Assembly (NCBI RefSeq): GCF_052857255.1
Contig: NW_027526486.1
Span: 310,001 to 374,000, forward strand
Reading direction: 5' to 3'
DNA: 64,000 nt
Origin: Amblyomma americanum
Lineage: Eukaryota > Arthropoda > Arachnida > Ixodida > Ixodidae
Positions 12,103 through 22,900 of the stretch are shown one piece after another. The notes beneath the pieces were generated by a model. The model ran no database searches. It was not told where the DNA came from and saw only the letters and a list, made by a program, of their open reading frames with translations. Made by a program: the position numbers and the translations under genes. Position 1 is the stretch's first letter. Every line of letters starts with the position of its first letter.

Positions 12103-12800
12103 CGCATCATCATCGGTGGTGGTGCAGTGGAACTGTCGAGGTTTCGCTAATAAGGCCTCTGAAGTGAACATCCGCCTTCGCGACGGAAAGCTGAGGGCAT
12201 GGGCGTTCCTACTGCAAGAGCATAATGCACTCCCACGCCTTTCAGGTTTCTGCGCATACCATTCACCATCTATCCCTGATCGCCGTTGCACCGCCTCCTC
12301 CCTCAGCCCAGGTAAATCTGCAATTTATATTCAGAGTTCAGTTCCGCACACACCGCTCGACCTTTCACGGTGATGCAACACACGTCAAGAGGTTGTCGCC
12401 CTTCTCGTAAAACCTGCACGCACACCCCTTATTCTAGTTTCTTTTTATAGTCGTCCTGGCTCCGCATCTCCCAATCTGGGACGGGTTCGTTTTCTACGTT
12501 CTACCAACTCGGGTATCCCTATTCTAGTTGGCGGTGACTTCAACGGCGCACACACTGCGTGGGGTTACCCATCGGATTCCTCAAGGGGTTCACACATCCA
12601 AGGGAGCTTTTCAGATCATTCCTTTCAACTTTTAAACCACCCGAATACTTCTACCCGCCCACGAGGTTTCCCGTATTCACCTGATTTGACTTGGTGGTTA
12701 GGCCCCGGTAACCCTCGTTGGGCTGTTGATTCTGATACTTGGGGTAGCGATCACAGCCCTATTTTTATCTCCCTCACGCCTACGCGTCTACGGAAAATAC
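12095..12800 (+). other. ORF2 apurinic/apyrimidinic-type endonuclease domain
   Basis: This domain nicks the target strand that then primes reverse transcription. Recognisable family motifs are VVVQWNCRGFANK (Asn13), LLQEHN (Glu42), GGDFNGAHTAWG (Asp148 and Asn150) and WGSDHSPIF (Asp219 and His220), using codon numbers of the full ORF2 frame. These are the metal and phosphate ligands expected of the exonuclease-endonuclease-phosphatase fold. The TGA at codon 93 separates the first two motifs from the last two. The actual insertion site, TTTT followed by A on the nicked strand, fits the usual preference of such enzymes. Confidence 0.88.
12371..12373 (+). other. Premature in-frame TGA in ORF2
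   Basis: This is the only stop in the ORF2 frame between 12,095 and 15,583. I translated 12,374-12,686 codon by codon and found it open, with the endonuclease motif GGDFNGAHTAWG in it, so the element carries one nonsense codon, not a deletion or frameshift. The TGA has no obvious recoding context. Confidence 0.85.
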
Positions 12801-13339
12801 GCCGCACTGTACGAATAACATCATGGGATTCTGTACGCGCAGACAATCATTTATCTACATTCAACCCCTCTTCAGCATTGTCTACTCTATCTGATGTTCT
12901 CGCTACTCACACTATTACCACTACTGTAAATGAAGATGACCCAAACCCGGACATACATCTCTTGAATCTGTGGGCTCTTCGTCGCCAGGCGGATCTTTAC
13001 GCTACTCGTCACCCCGATGACCCTTCGGCTCTTCCTACTCTTCACCGCGCTACCGCACGGGCGCGGCGCTATGCAAAGCGGCTAGGCAGGCAACGCTGGG
13101 CTGCATGGTGTGCCCGCCTGTCCTCTACGCAGGGCAATCGACATCTTTGGAGAGTGTTTCACGCCATGGAGCGCCCTTCTCAGGTTGCAGATTACACAGA
13201 GAGCATTCGCCTCGCGCTAAATGTGGATGAGGACACATTTGCACAACAAGCGGCCCGTCAATTTTTTCCAAACCATGACTGCACCGCTACGTCTCCACCT
13301 GACTTATCGGTAACAGAGCCCCCCGATGGGATTACTTCT

Positions 13340-14300
13340 GACCTCACCATGGCAGAGCTGCTGGCCTCCATTGACCGTTTAAAAACTACTACTACTCCCG
13401 GGCACGACGGCATACCTAACTCCTTATTCCGTAACTTGGAAGGGAGGGCTTTGGAAACCCTACTTGATACTTTTAACGAAGTGTGGCTTTCTGGCATCAT
13501 GCCGGGAGACTGGAAGCATTCTATTGTGGTTCCAATCCCCAAGTCAGGTCAGCCTCCAGTATCTCTCTCGGCCCTTCGTCCAATTTCCCTTACCCCTACC
13601 ATCTGCAAGCTTTATGAAAACATTCTAGCCGCACGCTTATCATGGTGGCTGGAATCCCATGATTGTTACCCAGATTCCCAAATTGGTTTCCGCCCACATA
13701 TTGGAACGGAAGACGGCCTTGCTACTTTGGCTGCTGACGTGCTTGACCACTCTCCACAGAGTCACCTTGTACGAACCGTAATCGCTACAGACATAACAAA
13801 GGCATATGATAACATCCTTCACTCTGCCATTCTTGCCTCCCTTCAAACTCTTGGTCTCCCTCACCGGTTCCTCCTCTCCATTCACGCCTTTTTAGCAAAT
13901 CGAACCTTCAGCGTGCGTGTCCACGGAAAGCCCTTTGGTAATTTCACTTCCAATAGAGGAGTGCCGCAGGGCTCCGTTCTCGCCCCCACATTATTTAATG
14001 TGGCTTTAATTCCTCTGGTTCGAGCCCTAGAGACCATCCCTTCTATCCGCGTGCTTGCATATGCCGATGATATCACCTTGTGGTGCTGTCATCCAGATGT
14101 GTCTATTCATCAGTCGGTCCTTCAACACGCGCTGGATGTATTGACATCTCGCCTCCCACCTTTGGGTCTAACACTCTCTCCTACTAAATCATGTTTCATT
14201 CGAATTGGAAATAAAGCCGCCTTACGGAAAGCTCCCCCTTTAAATTTTACGGTACATAATTCTCTGATTCCTCAGGTAGAAACTGTTCGTATTCTTGGTC
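13340..14300 (+). other. ORF2 reverse transcriptase domain
   Basis: This domain copies the element RNA from the nicked target. Motifs in order are GHDGIPNSLF (start of the fingers), LRPISLTPTICKLYENI, IGFRPHIGTEDGL, motif A ATDITKAYDN (Asp566), motif B GVPQGSVLAPTLFN (Gly622-Gln625-Gly626) and motif C LAYADDITLW (Asp658 and Asp659). All three catalytic aspartates are present. The sequence reads as an arthropod I-like RT; I would rank I-like above R1 or LOA. The domain is uninterrupted. Confidence 0.95.
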
Positions 14301-14761
14301 TTCTCCTCCATACATCTGGGACTGGCACCCCGTGGCTGACAGCCACCCGTAAATCGGCTCACGCTACTCTAGGTCTGATTCGTCGCATAGCTATGCGCTC
14401 TGGTGGCGCACGTGCTCATACGGCCCGCCAGCTTGTGCGCTCTATCCTTCAGCCACGGATAGTATATCAGGCTCAATTTCAACGTCTCACCCGCAGACAG
14501 TGGGACTCCCTTGAAGCTATCAATCGTGAGGCTATGCGCGTCATAACATATCTGCCTCGTTTAACACCCATACCTGTGCTACAGGAGTTCGCCCAACTTA
14601 ATACACTCAGTGAGATCATCGACCAACGGGTGGCAAATAGAGCTCGAAAACAGTCTCTCAAACTTCATCGTTTAAAGACACTTCCACCGTGGTCCTATTG
14701 CCAGCTCACTGACAATCGCCCCACTGTTTCCCCGTCGGTATCAGCAGCGTATCTGCCTGAA

Positions 14762-15160
14762 GGGTGCATATTATACACGGATGCATCTCATTCTGCAGAG
14801 AGGGGAGTTACTGCTGTGTATAGTCCATCTCATCCGCATCTCAACTCTCGCGCGACGTATACTGCGGATACGTGCACTCCCCTGGCATTGGAACTTCAAG
14901 CCATTTACAATGCCATTGCTTCCCTTCCGCTCGTTCCAACATTCAATACTGTTCACATTTACACCGACTCCCGCGCCGCCCTTAAACAGCTGAAGGCTGT
15001 TCGACGAACGTTCCAGATTTCACAATCTATTCATGTGCTCTGCGCAAAGTATCCATGTCCTGTGCGCATACACTGGATTCGCGGCCATGCCCAGGATCCA
15101 CATAACATTCAAGCGGATGCTATGACTCATCTTCATACATTAGACGATCCGCCACCTTCC
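14762..15160 (+). other. ORF2 RNase H domain
   Basis: This domain degrades the RNA strand of the RNA-DNA hybrid. The catalytic set is complete: Asp896 in LYTDASHSA, Glu933 in LALELQAIYNAI, Asp958 in IYTDSRAAL and Asp1008 in NIQADAMTH, with the preceding WIRGHAQ (His998). Among LINEs with this endonuclease type, RNase H is kept in the I, Tad, LOA and some R1 lineages and is usually absent from Jockey and CR1, which helps place this element. Confidence 0.92.
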
Positions 15161-15373
15161 CCTCTTCCCCCAGATCCGTTCCTGTCCCACGTTTCCGATT
15201 CCGAAGTTCTGCGCCAGCGAACACGCGCTCTAATTCCTCCGTGTTCGCACCCTCTCCCCCGTAGTCTTACTCGGCAGGAGGAGGTATCCGTGCGCCGGAT
15301 TCGGGCAGGGGCGGCTCTGACACCATCTGTCCGTCATCGGTGGCGTGCCAAAGATCTGCCACTACCTGACAGG

Positions 15374-15433
15374 TGCCCTCACTGTGGCGCTGCACCGGAC
15401 ATATGTGATGTGCGGCACTTGTTGTGGACGTGC
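15374..15433 (+). other. C-terminal CCHC finger of ORF2
   Basis: The pattern is C-x2-C-x10-H-x4-C: CPHCGAAPDICDVRHLLWTC, codons 1,094-1,113. A finger of this shape closes ORF2 in I, Jockey and R1 type LINEs and is thought to help bind template RNA or target DNA. About 50 residues follow before the TAA, so the C-terminus seems complete. Confidence 0.8.
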
Positions 15434-15586
15434 CCAGCGACGGCTGCTATCAGAAAACGGCTCCTCAGGGAGGTTGGCCTGCGGTGGAACCGCGAAAGTG
15501 ACTTCGTGAAGTGGACAATGGACAACCGTTTCATTAACAACCTCTGCGACTACCTCAGCGCAACGGTTCTTCACTCCTTCTTTTAA

Positions 15587-15669
15587 CTTTCAATCCCGTG
15601 CATTCCTTCCCCCCTTTCCTTTTTCAACTTATGCCTCATGGCACACTTCTCGAATGAAAAAAAAAAAAA
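15587..15669 (+). other. LINE 3' UTR and poly(A) tail
   Basis: The 3' UTR is 70 bases, pyrimidine-rich at first, ending CACTTCTCGAATG. It is followed by 13 As at 15,657-15,669. The last four As are also explained by the satellite's own AAAA before TCGATG. No AATAAA signal is present. A short intact tail joined straight to target sequence is the mark of target-primed insertion. Confidence 0.88.
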
Positions 15670-18600
15670 TCGATGCTCGTGAATCTTGCTAGTTTCGATC
15701 TAAAACGATGAATCCCGTTGTTTTGAACCGGAATACAAGTTTTCGCACAGTTCTGAGAGAAAAAGTTTACACCTTTCTCTCGTCTACTATTCGAAGACTC
15801 GTAAAATCGATGCTCGTGAATCTTGCTAGTTTCGACCTAAAACGATGTATCCCATTGTTTTGAGCCAGAATAAAAGTTTTCGCGCAGTTCTGAGAGAAAA
15901 AGTTTACACCTTTCTCTCGTGTACTCTTCGACGACTTGTAAAATCGATGCTCGTGAATCTTGCTAGTTTCGATCTAAAACGATGTATCCCGTTGTTTTGA
16001 GTCGGAATACAAGTTTTCGCGCAGTTCTGAGAGTTAAAGTTTACACCTTTCTCTCGTCTACTCTTCGAAGACTTGTGAAATTGATTCTCGTGAATCTTGC
16101 TAGATTCGATCTAAAGCGATCTATCTCGTTGTTTTGAGCCGGAATACAAGTTTTCGCGAGGTTCTGAAAGAAAAAGTTTACACCTTTCTCTCGTGTACTC
16201 TTCGACGACTTGTAAAATCGATGCTCGTGAATCTTGCTAGTTTCGATCTAAAACTATTTATCCCGTTGTTTTGAGCCGGAATACAAGTTTTCGCGCAGTT
16301 CTGAGAGAAAACATTTACACCTTTTTCTCGTCTACTATTCGACGACTTGTAAAATCGATGCTCGTGAATCTTGCTAGTTTCGACCTAAAACGATGTATCC
16401 CGTTGTTTTAAGCCGGAATACAAGTTTTCGCGCAGTTGTGAGAGAAAAAGTTTACACCTTTCTCTCGTGCACTCTTCGACGACATGTAAAATCGATGCTC
16501 GTGAATCTTGCTAGTTTCGATCTAAAACGATGAATCCCGTTGTTTTGAACCGGAATACAAGTTTTTGCGCAGTTCTGAGAGAAAAAGTTTACACTTTTCT
16601 CTCGACTACTATTCGACGACTCGTAAAATCGATGCTCGTGAATCTTGCTAGTTTCGACCTAAAACGATGTATCCCGTTGTTTTGAGCCGGAATAAAAGTT
16701 TTCGCGCAGTTCTGAGAGAAAAAGTTTACACCTTTCTCTCGTGTACTCTTCGACGACTTGTAAAATCGATGCTCGTGAATCTTGCTAGTTTCGATCTAAA
16801 ACGATGTATCCCATTGTTTTGAGCCGGAATACAAGTTTTCGCGCAGTTCTGAGAGAAAAAGTTTACACCTTTCTCTCGTCTACTATTCGACGACTTGTAA
16901 AATCGATGCTCGTGAATCTTGCTAGTTTCGACCTAAAACGATGTATCCCTTTGTTTTGAGCCGGAATACAAGTTTTCGCGCAGTTCTGAGAGAAAAAGTT
17001 TACACCTTTCTCTCGTGTACTCTTCGACGACTTGTAAAATCGATGCTCGTGAATCTTGCTAGTTTCGATCTAAAACGATGTATCCCGTTGTTGTGAGTCG
17101 GAATACAAGTTTTCGCGCAGTTCTGAGAGTTAAAGTTTACACCTTTCTCTCGTCTACTCTTCGAAGACTTGTGAAATCGATGCTCGTGAATCTTGCTAGT
17201 TTCGATCTAAAACTATTTATCCCGTTGTTTTGAGCTGGAATACAAGTTTTCGCGCAGTTCTGAGAGAAAACGTTTACACCTTTTTTTGTCTACTATTCGA
17301 CGACTTGTAAAATCGATGCTCGTGAATCTTGCTAGTTTCGACCTAAAACGATGTATCCCGTTGTTTTGAGCCGGAATACAAGTTTTCGCGCAGTTCTGAG
17401 AGAAAAAGTTTACATCTTTCTCTCGTGTACTCTTCGACGACATGTAAAATCGATGCTCGTGAATCTTGCTAGTTTCGATCTAAAACGATGAATCCCGTTG
17501 TTTTGAACCGGAATACAAGTTTTCGCACAGTTCTGAGAGAAAAAGTTTACACCTTTCTCTCGTCTACTATTCGAAGACTCGTAAGATCGATGCTCGTGAA
17601 TCTTGCTAGTTTCGACCTAAAACGATGTATCCCATGGTTTTGAGCCAGAATAAAAGTTTTCGCGCAGTTCTGAGAGAAAACGTTTACACCTTTCTCTCGT
17701 CTACTCTTCGACAACTTGTAAAATCGATGCTCGTGAATCTTGCTAGTTTCGATCTAAAACGATGTATCCCGTTGTTTTGAGCCGGAATACAAGTTTTCGC
17801 GCAGTTCTGAGAGAAAAAGTTTACGCCTTTCTCTCGTGTACTCTTCGACGACTTGTAAAATTGATGCTCGTGAATCATGCTAGTTTCGATCTAAAACGAT
17901 GTATCCCGTTGTTTTGAGCCGGAATACAAGTTTTTGCGCAGTTCTGAGAGAAAAAGTTTACACCTTTCTCTCGTCTACTATTCGACGACTTTTAAAATCG
18001 ATGCTCGTGAATCTTGCTAGTTTCGATCTAAACGATCTATGCCATTGTTTCGAGCCGGAATACAAGTTTTCGCGCAGTTCTGAGAGAAAAAGTTTACACC
18101 TTTCTCTCGTGTACTCTTCGACGACGTGTAAAAGCGATGCTCGTGAATCTTGCTGGTTTCAATCTAAAACGATGTATCCCGTTGTTTTGAGCCGGAATAG
18201 AAGAATTTCGCGCAGTTCTGAGAGAAAAAGTTTACACCTTTCTCTCGTCTACTCTTCGAGGACTTGTAAAATCGATGCTCGTGAATCTAGCTAGTTTTGA
18301 TCTAAAACGATGTATCCCGTTGTTTTGAGCCGGAATACAAGTTTTCGCGCAGTTCTGAGAGAAAAAGTTTACACCTTTCTACCGTCTACTATTCGACGAC
18401 TTGTAAAATCGATGCTCGTGAATCTTGCTAGTTTCGACCTAAAACGATGTATCCCTTTGTTTTGAGCCGGAATACAAGTTTTCGCGCAGTTCTGAGAGAA
18501 AAAGTTTACACCTTTCTCTCGTCTACTATTCGACGACTTGTAAAATCGTTGCTCGTGAATCTTGCTAGTTTCGACCTAAAACGATGTATCCCTTTGTTTT

Positions 18601-19915
18601 GAGCCGGAATACAAGTTTTCGCGCAGTTCTGAGAGAAAAAGTTTACACCTTTCTCTCGTGTACTCTTCGACGACTTGTAAAATCGATGCTCGTGAATCTT
18701 GCTAGTTTCGATCTAAAACGATGTATCCTGTTGTTTTGAGTCGGAATACAAGTTTTCGCGCAGTTCTGAGAGTTAAAGTTTACACCTTTCTCTCGTCTAC
18801 TCTTCGAAGACTTGTGAAATCGATGCTCGTGAATCTTGCTAGTTTCGATCTAAAACTATTTATCCCGTTGTTTTGAGCTGGAATACAAGTTTTCGCGCAG
18901 TTCTGAGAGAAAACGTTTACACCTTTTTCTTGTCTACTGTTCGACGACTTGTAAAATCGATGCTCGTGAATCTTGCTAGTTTCGACCTAAAACGATGTAT
19001 CCCGTTGTTTTGAGCCGGAATACAAGTTTTCGCGCAGTTCTGAGAGAAAAAGTTTATATCTTTCTCTCGTGTACTCTTCGACGACATGTAAAATCGATGC
19101 TCGTGAATCTTGCTAGTTTCGATCTAAAAATATTTATCCCGTTGTTTTGAGCCGGAATACAAGTTTTCGCGCAGTTCTGAGAGAAAAAGTTTACACCTTT
19201 CTCTCGTGTACTCTTCGACCACTAGTAAAATCGATGCTCGTGAATCTTGCTAGTTTCGATCTAAAACGATGTATCCCATTGTTTTGAGCCGGAATACAAG
19301 TTTTCGCGCAGTTCTGAGAGAAAAAGTTTACACCTTTCTCTCGTCTACTATTCGACGACTTGTAAAATCGATGCTCGTGAATCTTGCTAGTTTCGACCTA
19401 AAACGATGTATCCCTTTGTTGTGAGCCGGAATACAAGTTTTCGCGCAGTTCTGAGAGAAAAAGTTTACACCTTTCTCTCGTGTACTCTTCGACGACTTGT
19501 AAAATCGATGCTCGTGAATCTTGCTAGTTTCGATCTAAAACGATGTATCCCGTTGTTGTGAGTCGGAATACAAGTTTTCGCGCAGTTCTGAGAGTTAAAG
19601 TTTACACCTTTCTCTCGTCTACTCTTCGAAGACTTGTGAAATCGATGCTCGTGAATCTTGCTAGTTTCGATCTAAAACTATTTATCCCGTTGTTTTGAGC
19701 TCGAATACAAGTTTTCGCGCAGTTCTGAGAGAAAACGTTTACACCTTTTTCTTGTCTACTATTCGACGACTTGTAAAATCGATGCTCGTGAATCTTGCTA
19801 GTTTCGACCTAAAACGATGTATCCCGTTGTTTTGAGCCGGAATACAAGTTTTCGCGCAGTTCTGAGAGAAAAAGTTTACATCTTTCTCTCGTGTACTCTT
19901 CGACGACATGTAAAA
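15670..19915 (+). repeat. Higher-order unit of about 31 monomers (4.25 kb), copy 1
   Basis: Variants here recur 4,246-4,247 bases downstream (31 x 137 = 4,247). Examples are the GAACCGG/CGCACAG monomer at the start, AAAGCGATCTATCTCG (16,114 and 20,360) and the TTTACGCC monomer (17,821 and 22,068). From about 18,100 the offset becomes 4,384 (32 x 137), showing one extra monomer in the partner. The unit is itself built of a 13-monomer part (15,670-17,449) and an 18-monomer part (17,450-19,915) that both start with the same monomer type. Confidence 0.7.
17441..17460 (+). other. Uninterrupted paralogue of the LINE insertion site
   Basis: The sequence CATGTAAAA/TCGATGCTCGT here, with hundreds of flanking bases on both sides, matches the left flank (10,210-10,447) joined to the right flank (15,670 on). 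The junction is 17,449/17,450. Equivalent empty sites are at 2,367/2,368, 6,474/6,475, 19,915/19,916 and 21,696/21,697. Confidence 0.85.
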
Positions 19916-22900
19916 TCGATGCTCGTGAATCTTGCTAGTTTCGATCTAAAACGATGAATCCCGTTGTTTTGAACCGTTATACAAGTTTTCGCACAGTTCT
20001 GAGAGAAAAAGTTTACACCTTTCTCTCGTCTACTATTCGAAGACTCGTAAAATCGATGCTCGTGAATCTTGCTAGTTTCGACCTAAAACGATGTATCCCA
20101 TTGTTTTGAGCCAGAATAAAAGTTTTCGCGCAGTTCTGAGAGAAAAAGTTTACACCTTTCTCTCGTGTACTCTTCGACGACTTGTAAAATCGATGCTCGT
20201 GAATCTTGCTAGTTTCGATCTAAAACGATGTATCCCGTTGTTTTGAGTCGGAATACAAGTTTTCGCGCAGTTCTGAGAGTTAAAGTTTACACCTTTCTCT
20301 CGTCTACTCTTCGAAGACTTGTGAAATCGATTCTCGTGAATCTTGCTAGATTCGATCTAAAGCGATCTATCTCGTTGTTTTGAGCCGGAATACAAGTTTT
20401 CGCGAGGTTCTGAAAGAAAAAGTTTACACCTTTCTCTCGTGTACTCTTCGACGACTTGTAAAATCGATGCTCGTGAATCTTGCTAGTTTCGATCTAAAAC
20501 TATTTATCCCGTTGTTTTGAGCCGGAATACAAGTTTTCGCGCAGTTCTGAGAGAAAACATTTACACCTTTTTCTCGTCTACTATTCGACGACTTGTAAAA
20601 TCGATGCTCGTGAATCTTGCTAGTTTCGACCTAAAACGATGTATCCCGTTGTTTTGAGCCGGAATACAAGTTTTCGCGCAGTTGTGAGAGAAAAAGTTTA
20701 CACCTTTCTCTCGTGCACTCTTCGACGACATGTAAAATCGATGCTCGTGAATCTTGCTAGTTTCGATCTAAAGCGATGAATCCCGTTGTTTTGAACCGGA
20801 ATACAAGTTTTTGCGCAGTTCTGAGAGAAAAAGTTTACACTTTTCTCTCGACTACTATTCGACGACTCGTAAAATCGATGCTCGTGAATCTTGCTAGTTT
20901 CGACCTAAAACAATGTATCCCGTTGTTTTGAGCCGGAATAAAAGTTTTCGCGCAGTTCTGATAGAAAAAGTTTACACCTTTCTCTCGTGTACTCTTCGAC
21001 GACTTGTAAAATCGATGCTCGTGAATCTTGCTAGTTTCGATCTAAAACGATGTATCCCATTGTTTTGAGCCGGAATACAAGTTTTCGCGCAGTTCTGAGA
21101 GAAAAAGTTTACACCTCTCTCTCGTCTACTATTCGACGACTTGTAAAATCGATGCTCGTGAATCTTGCTAGTTTCGACCTAAAAAGATGTATCCCTTTGT
21201 TTTGAGCCGGAATACAAGTTTTCGCGCAGTTCTGAGAGAAAAAGTTTACACCTTTCTCTCGTGTACTCTTCGACGACTTGTAAAATCGATGCTCGTGAAT
21301 CTTGCTAGTTTCGATCTAAAACGATGTATCCCGTTGTTGTGAGTCGGAATACAAGTTTTCGCGCAGTTCTGAGAGTTAAAGTTTACACCTTTCTCTCGTC
21401 TACTCTTCGAAGACTTGTGAAATCGATGCTCGTGAATCTTGCTAGTTTCGATCTAAAACTATTTATCCCGTTGTTTTGAGCTGGAATACAAGTTTTCGCG
21501 CAGTTCTGAGAGAAAACGTTTACACCTTTTTCTTGTCTACTATTCGACGACTTGTAAAATCGATGCTCGTGAATCTTGCTAGTTTCGACCTAAAACGATG
21601 TATCCCGTTGTTTTGAGCCGGAATACAAGTTTTCGCGCAGTTCTGAGAGAAAAAGTTTACATCTTTCTCTCGTGTACTCTTCGACGACATGTAAAATCGA
21701 TGCTCGTGAATCTTGCTAGTTTCGATCTAAAACGATGAATCCCGTTGTTTTGAACCGGAATACAAGTTTTCGCACAGTTCTGAGAGAAAAAGTTTACACC
21801 TTTCTCTCGTCTACTATTCGAAGACTCGTAAAATCGATGCTCGTGAATCTTGCTAGTTTCGACCTAAAACGATGTATCCCATTGTTTTGAGCCAGAATAA
21901 AAGTTTTCGCGCAGTTCTGAGAGAAAACGTTTACACGTTTCTCTCGTCTACTCTTCGACAACTTGTAAAATCGATGCTCGTGAATCTTGCTAGTTTCGAT
22001 CTAAAACGATGTATCCCGTTGTTTTGAGCCGGAATACAAGTTTTCGCGCAGTTCTGAGAGAAAAAGTTTACGCCTTTCTCTCCTGTACTCTTCGACGACT
22101 TGTAAAATTGATGCTCGTGAATCATGCTAGTTTCGATCTAAAACGATGTATCCCGTTGTTTTGAGCCGGAATACAAGTTTTTGCGCAGTTCTGAGAGAAA
22201 AAGTTTACACCTTTCTCTCGTCTACTATTCGACGACTTGTAAAATCGATGCTCGTGAATCTTGCTAGTTTCGATCTAAACGATCTATGCCATTGTTTTGA
22301 GCCGGAATACAAGTTTTCGCGCAGTTCTCAGAGAAAACATTTACACCTTTTTCTCGTCTACTATTCGACGACTTGTAAAATCGATGCTCGTGAATCTTGC
22401 TAGTTTCGACCTAAAACGATGTATCCCGTTGTTTTGAGCCGGAATACAAGTTTTTGCGCAGTTCTGAGAGAAAAAGTTTACACCTTTCTCTCGTGTACTC
22501 TTCGACGACGTGTAAAAGCGATGCTCGTGAATCTTGCTGGTTTCAATCTAAAACGATGTATCCCGTTGTTTTGAGCCGGAATAGAAGAATTTCGCGCAGT
22601 TCTGAGAGAAAAAGTTTACACCTTTCTCTCGTCTACTCTTCGAGGACTTGTAAAATCGATGCTCGTGAATCTAGCTAGTTTTGATCTAAAACGATGTATC
22701 CCGTTGTTTTGAGCCGGAATACAAGTTTTCGCGCAGTTCTGAGAGAAAAAGTTTACACCTTTCTATCGTCTACTATTCGACGACTTGTAAAATCGATGCT
22801 CGTGAATCTTGCTAGTTTCGACCTAAAACGATGTATCCCTTTGTTTTGAGCCGGAATACAAGTTTTCGCGCAGTTCTGAGAGAAAAAGTTTACACCTTTC

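Larger units (their letters stand above)
12095..15586 (+). pseudogene. LINE ORF2 polyprotein (EN-RT-RNase H-CCHC) with one in-frame stop
   Basis: ORF2 supplies target-site nicking and target-primed reverse transcription. One frame runs from the ATG at 12,095 to the TAA at 15,584-15,586, 1,164 codons including the stop, which is normal for the family. It is broken only by a TGA at codon 93 (12,371-12,373). The frame reopens at once and stays open for over 1,000 codons. Domains by codon of the full frame are endonuclease about 8-235, RT about 415-735, RNase H about 890-1,010 and a CCHC finger 1,094-1,113. The start ATG sits inside the ORF1 end (ATGGATAG), so translation probably depended on termination-reinitiation. 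The TGA follows LDLSR and precedes CNTRQEVVALL, where related proteins as I remember them often have Trp; a single G-to-A change would explain it. With the stop, only a 92-residue endonuclease fragment would be made. All catalytic motifs downstream are intact. Confidence 0.92.
10448..15669 (+). mobile_element. Non-LTR retrotransposon (LINE), I-like, near full length, two coding lesions
   Basis: A 5.2-kb unit of unrelated, more GC-rich sequence interrupts the satellite. It has the full order of a two-ORF LINE: 5' UTR, ORF1 with two CCHC knuckles, ORF2 with apurinic-type endonuclease, reverse transcriptase, RNase H and a terminal CCHC finger, a short 3' UTR, and a 13-base poly(A) running straight into the satellite. 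There are no long terminal repeats. The satellite resumes at 15,670 in exact register with the left flank, so this is a simple insertion at the monomer's AAAA/TCGATG step. A target-site duplication cannot be resolved because both ends lie in A runs; at most a few As are duplicated. RNase H together with this endonuclease fits the I/R1/LOA group. The clade assignment and tick-like resemblance are my recognition only. A 5' truncation of a longer element cannot be excluded, but the 237-base leader argues against it. Confidence 0.95.

Noticed and set aside
12371..12373. UGA as a selenocysteine or read-through codon.
   Set aside because: LINE endonucleases have no such residue, and there is no recoding signal that I can see; a point mutation is simpler.
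13258..15574. Minus-strand open frames inside the LINE.
   Set aside because: They are short, have no recognisable motif and lie antisense to the intact RT and RNase H coding sequence.
10444..15669. A clear target-site duplication.
   Set aside because: Both ends lie in A runs (AAAAAA at 10,444-10,449 and the poly(A) at the right), so a duplication of up to about six As cannot be told from the tail.
15685..15705. CENP-B box in the monomer (TTCGATCTAAAACGA resembles TTCG-n4-A-n2-CGGG at first sight).
   Set aside because: The CGGG half is absent and its CG is shifted by one base, and no better match was found on either strand of the consensus.
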